From Gammaproteobacteria bacterium (GTDB lineage Bacteria; Pseudomonadota; Gammaproteobacteria; Pseudomonadales; Oleiphilaceae), in assembly GCA_029268325.1 (NCBI GenBank), contig JAJUGC010000083.1, forward strand, positions 1 through 8,011: a stretch of DNA of 8,011 nt. The letters are read 5' to 3'. Of the stretch, positions 5,462 to 8,011 are shown one piece after another. Positions within the stretch are counted from its first letter, which is position 1. Each line of letters begins with the position of its first letter. The notes below the pieces were generated by a model. The model was given only the letters and a program-made list of their open reading frames with translations. It had not been told where the DNA came from and ran no database searches. Both the position numbers and the translations under genes were made by a program.

Positions 5462-5581
5462 ATGCCGGGGTGGGTTTTGGAACGCGGGCATGGCCGCTTT
5501 CAGCGTGGCTGCTGGCTGTGTTCCGGCGTGCAGCAGGTGAGCCCCTCCGGTGGAGGACGCGCTCTACTGATGCCAGTGTAG
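5462..5581 (+). CDS. Possible 39-residue small protein, doubtful
   Basis: A short frame begins at ATG 5462 with a strong AAAGGAG (5451-5457) ribosome-binding site 4 nt upstream, 34 nt after the PEP-CTERM stop and on the same strand. It ends at TAG 5579-5581, overlapping the 3' end of the opposing GGDEF-EAL gene by 18 nt. The peptide starts MPGWVLERGHGRFQRGC and has two cysteines (CWLC), no membrane helix and no recognised family. The ribosome-binding site is the only real support; composition gives none. Confidence 0.2.
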   Translation: MPGWVLERGHGRFQRGCWLCSGVQQVSPSGGGRALLMPV

Positions 5582-7771
5582 GAGCAGATGTTGGAATCCT
5601 GTGGCCGGGACGGGCTTTGAGAATAAAAAGCCCTGGCCGTAGTCACAGCCAATCGAGCGCAGCATATCCCGCTGTGCCGGAGTTTCGATGCCTTCGGCAA
5701 TCACCTTGAGCCCCAGCTTATGGGCCATGGCGACGATGCCTTCCACGATGGTCCGGCTGTTGGGGTTGGAGATCATGTCCCGAACGAAGGATTGGTCGAT
5801 TTTCAGGTAGTCCACATGGTATTTCTGCAGGTAGGCCATGGAGGCATAGCCGGTGCCGAAATCATCAATGGCCACCTCGATCCCGGCTTCCTGAAAGGCT
5901 TGCAGGCTGGCGCTCACTGCCGCAGAGGGATTCAGCAGTACCCCCTCGGTAATTTCCACGGTAACGCTCCGCTGTCCCAGGCCTATCTTTTCCAGGTGCC
6001 GCACCCAGTTTCTATGGTTTTGGTTAATAAACTGAAGGGGCGATTTATTGAGGCTGACCTGGAAGGGATGTCCCAGGGCTTCGCTCCAGTTGCGACAGTA
6101 TGCGGTGGACTGCTCAAAGACCCAATTGCCTAGCTGGTTGATCTGCTTGCTCTCCTCTGCCAAGGGGATGAACTGGGCCGGGGAGAGCAGGCCTTCAGTC
6201 GGGTGTTCCCAACGAACCAGGGCCTCGGCTTTACAGATCTGGCCTTCCCTTAGACTGACGATGGGCTGGAAATACAGCCTGAGTTGGTCTTCCGTCAAAG
6301 CTGTGCGTAAGTCATCGATCAGTTGCAGACGCCGCAGGGCAGCGTCCTGTAGGCTGCGGGTAAAGAAATGGAACTGGTTACGCCCATTGTGTTTGGCGGT
6401 GTACATGGCCTGGTCGGCATTTCTGATCAGGTCTTCAGCCTGAGTGGTATCTGTTGGGTACAGGGTAATCCCGATACTGCCCGATACATGCACGATCGCC
6501 AGGCTCAGTTGAAAGGGACGTGCCAGCTCATGCAGGATCTTGCGGGCGGTCTTCTCAATATGGGACTTGCTGTCCAGCTCGGTGAGGATCACGGTGAACT
6601 CATCCCCGCCGAGCCGGGCCACCGTATCCGACTGGCGTACACTTCGGCTGATGCGACGGGCAACCTGGACCAGCAGCTCATCGCCGGCATCATGGCCATG
6701 GCGGTCGTTCACTTCCTTGAAATGGTCCAGGTCGATAAAGAAAAGGGCCAAGGGTAAGCCGGTGCGCTGGGCATGGCGGATTTCCTGGTTTAGGCGGTCG
6801 CGGAACAGGCGACGGTTAGGCAGGCCGGTGAGGGCGTCGTAGTTGGCCTCCCGCCAGACCCGCTCCGATGAGGCCTTGCGTTCCGTGATATCCCGGGTGA
6901 TCTCGACAATGGCCTCCACTTGTCCTTGGTCGTCCAGCACCGGGGAGAGCACGTATTCGAAGAACCGGCTTTTGCCAGACGGCGAGGTAAACGGCATTTC
7001 CCGGCGTATCGGCTTTCGAGCGCGGATGACCTGGTCCAGGTCTTCAGAGAGTGTTTGGCTGGCCTCGGGAGAGATGCCCAACTCATCAAAGCGGCGGCCA
7101 GCCATTTGGTCTTTGGGAATTTCCAGTTGTTCTGCCGCGGCCTGGTTGGCATAGATCAGGCGCTTGTCGAGGTCGTAGATATAGCTTTGGTCTGAGCTGG
7201 ATGAGAGCACTGCTTCAAAGAGACGCTGTTGTCGCTCCTTCTCTTGGGACAGGGTTTCCACCTGAAGGAGCAGTCTCTGAAAATCGGCTTTCTCCAGAGT
7301 CGTGGGCGAGATCCTGTGTGTTGTATTGGCAGCCTTCAGGACCGATTGCAGCTGTTCCCGCCGCCGGGAGGCCTGGATCACCTGTTTCAGGCGTTCGGTC
7401 AGTTCCTTGTCGTGAGGGGTGAGAAGGTTCCAGTTCTTGCCGATCAGGGGTGTGTGGCGTAAGGCGAGCTGCAGTTCATCCCAGTGCTCTTTAAGGGGGA
7501 TGAAGAAGATGGGCTGGCGGGGCCAGAGCGTACGAACCTGGCGGGCCAGGGCAATTGCGTTCGTGACTGCAGGGCCGATGATGATGGCCTCGTACGGGTT
7601 GACGGTCGAGGACGGCAAGCCTGCTTGTTCCAGGTCGCTGGAATCGGCCCGAACCGGCTCGAAGCCGGCCTCTCGAAGCTGCTGTTCCAGAAGGCGAATG
7701 GGAGCAGCCTGATCCCCTTGTAGCGGGGGCGAGATCAGCAGGATCTGATTTCTGTGCTCAGTGCTATTCAC
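5564..7771 (-). CDS. Pseudo-receiver/PAS/GGDEF/EAL cyclic-di-GMP enzyme
   Basis: 735 residues from GTG 7771. Residues 8-135 have a receiver-like pattern (ILLIS, YEAIIIGP, PIFFIPLKE), but the position of the phosphorylated aspartate is occupied by hydrophobic residues. A short helical linker (about 165-188) leads to a PAS domain (about 185-300). The GGDEF domain (about 305-470) has an intact RLGGDEF (386-392) and an RxxD inhibitory site, R379-D382, five residues before GGDEF. The EAL domain (about 480-735) has EALVRW (516-521), N575, E606 in EITEG, DDFGTG (636-641), K657, D659 in LKIDQSF, EGIET (693-697) and QGFLFSKP (713-720). Both diguanylate cyclase and phosphodiesterase chemistry are therefore possible; which dominates cannot be read from sequence. 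No transmembrane segment is seen, so it is cytosolic. The start overlaps the upstream acyl-CoA dehydrogenase stop in GTGA and has no clear Shine-Dalgarno, which suggests coupled translation. It converges on the PEP-CTERM gene. Confidence 0.93.
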   Translation of the reverse strand: MNSTEHRNQILLISPPLQGDQAAPIRLLEQQLREAGFEPVRADSSDLEQAGLPSSTVNPYEAIIIGPAVTNAIALARQVRTLWPRQPIFFIPLKEHWDELQLALRHTPLIGKNWNLLTPHDKELTERLKQVIQASRRREQLQSVLKAANTTHRISPTTLEKADFQRLLLQVETLSQEKERQQRLFEAVLSSSSDQSYIYDLDKRLIYANQAAAEQLEIPKDQMAGRRFDELGISPEASQTLSEDLDQVIRARKPIRREMPFTSPSGKSRFFEYVLSPVLDDQGQVEAIVEITRDITERKASSERVWREANYDALTGLPNRRLFRDRLNQEIRHAQRTGLPLALFFIDLDHFKEVNDRHGHDAGDELLVQVARRISRSVRQSDTVARLGGDEFTVILTELDSKSHIEKTARKILHELARPFQLSLAIVHVSGSIGITLYPTDTTQAEDLIRNADQAMYTAKHNGRNQFHFFTRSLQDAALRRLQLIDDLRTALTEDQLRLYFQPIVSLREGQICKAEALVRWEHPTEGLLSPAQFIPLAEESKQINQLGNWVFEQSTAYCRNWSEALGHPFQVSLNKSPLQFINQNHRNWVRHLEKIGLGQRSVTVEITEGVLLNPSAAVSASLQAFQEAGIEVAIDDFGTGYASMAYLQKYHVDYLKIDQSFVRDMISNPNSRTIVEGIVAMAHKLGLKVIAEGIETPAQRDMLRSIGCDYGQGFLFSKPVPATGFQHLLLHWHQ

Positions 7772-8011
7772 AATAAGGGTAACCCCAAGAGCGACTTCCC
7801 GATCCAGCTGCGCAGGAGATCGGTGGTTGGCGACATCACATGGCTGGCCCTGGCATCCCGCAGCATTTGCGCCACTCGGCTGTTTTCCTGGTAGGCCCGC
7901 CCGCCGCAGAGGGTCATGGCATCGTTGGTCACTTTCACTGCCGTCTCTCCGGCGTCCGCCTTACTGGCAAACAGATAGGGCAGGGCATCAGGGTCGCCCT
8001 GATCCGCAAGG
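7768..8011 (-). CDS. Acyl-CoA dehydrogenase, C-terminal part (cut by window edge)
   Basis: Eighty residues are visible, open to the right edge. They match the C-terminal helical domain of acyl-CoA dehydrogenases: SKADAGETAVKVTNDAMTLC, then GGRAYQENSRVAQMLRDARA, then VMSPTTDLLRSWIGKSLLGL. The LCGGxAY and LRDARA motifs are the usual FAD-contacting C-terminal landmarks. The active-site base region and FAD-binding core lie outside the window, so chain length or branched-chain specificity cannot be judged. The enzyme family oxidises acyl-CoA to trans-2-enoyl-CoA, passing electrons to ETF, although distant members act on other substrates. The TGA stop (7770-7768) overlaps the GTG start of the GGDEF-EAL gene, so the two share a transcript. 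Confidence 0.85.
   Translation of the reverse strand, partial: LADQGDPDALPYLFASKADAGETAVKVTNDAMTLCGGRAYQENSRVAQMLRDARASHVMSPTTDLLRSWIGKSLLGLPLL

Noticed and set aside
5544..5556. CCTCC-GGT-GGAGG hairpin as a terminator for the PEP-CTERM gene
   Set aside because: The stem is only 5 bp with a 3-nt loop and there is no T run after it in either direction.
4943..5581. Plus-strand open frame (212 codons) overlapping the PEP-CTERM gene
   Set aside because: It is an out-of-frame reading of a gene with a clear signal peptide and sorting signal. Only its last 39 codons, with their own ribosome-binding site, were kept as a doubtful small gene.

Overview
The window looks like about 8 kb of GC-rich (roughly 60% by eye) chromosome from a gammaproteobacterium, plausibly a marine Marinobacter-like lineage. 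That placement is inferred from protein style: a YebE/DUF533 protein, CsaA, a degenerate endonuclease V-like/DUF1722 protein, a GGDEF-EAL protein and a PEP-CTERM protein. No rRNA or tRNA marker is present to confirm it. I see no tRNA, rRNA, CRISPR array, transposase or phage gene.

Left part (1-3618). A DUF533/TerB-like inner-membrane protein runs leftward off the window edge. It is divergent from a rightward set of five genes: a two-domain protein (endonuclease V-like N-terminus plus DUF1722/YbgA C-terminus), csaA (tRNA-binding OB-fold protein), a small two-helix membrane protein, a single-domain cupin, and an FMN-dependent nitronate monooxygenase-type enzyme. The last four are spaced 10, 33 and 27 nt apart and look like one operon. 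Their functions do not add up to one obvious pathway; RNA handling and small-molecule detoxification are the common themes.

Middle (3619-4908). A leftward homocysteine S-methyltransferase gene abuts the monooxygenase gene with no spacer: their two stop codons together form TGATCA. The methyltransferase is interrupted by a one-base frameshift, most simply loss of one T from a T run near its 5' end. All other family features, including the three zinc-binding cysteines, survive. The 325-nt gap upstream is more AT-rich and contains three inverted repeats and a good sigma-54 (-24/-12) promoter match.

Right part (4909-8011). The sigma-54 site sits 18 nt upstream of a gene for a small secreted PEP-CTERM protein, a predicted substrate of an exosortase encoded elsewhere. 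Converging on it is a long leftward gene for a GGDEF-EAL cyclic-di-GMP enzyme with a degenerate receiver-like N-terminus and a PAS domain. Its GTG start overlaps the stop of an upstream acyl-CoA dehydrogenase gene that runs off the right edge.

I find no clearly new multi-gene system. The strongest leads are the apparent sigma-54/enhancer control of the PEP-CTERM gene, the frameshifted methyltransferase, and the degenerate DNA-glycosylase-like domain fused to DUF1722.
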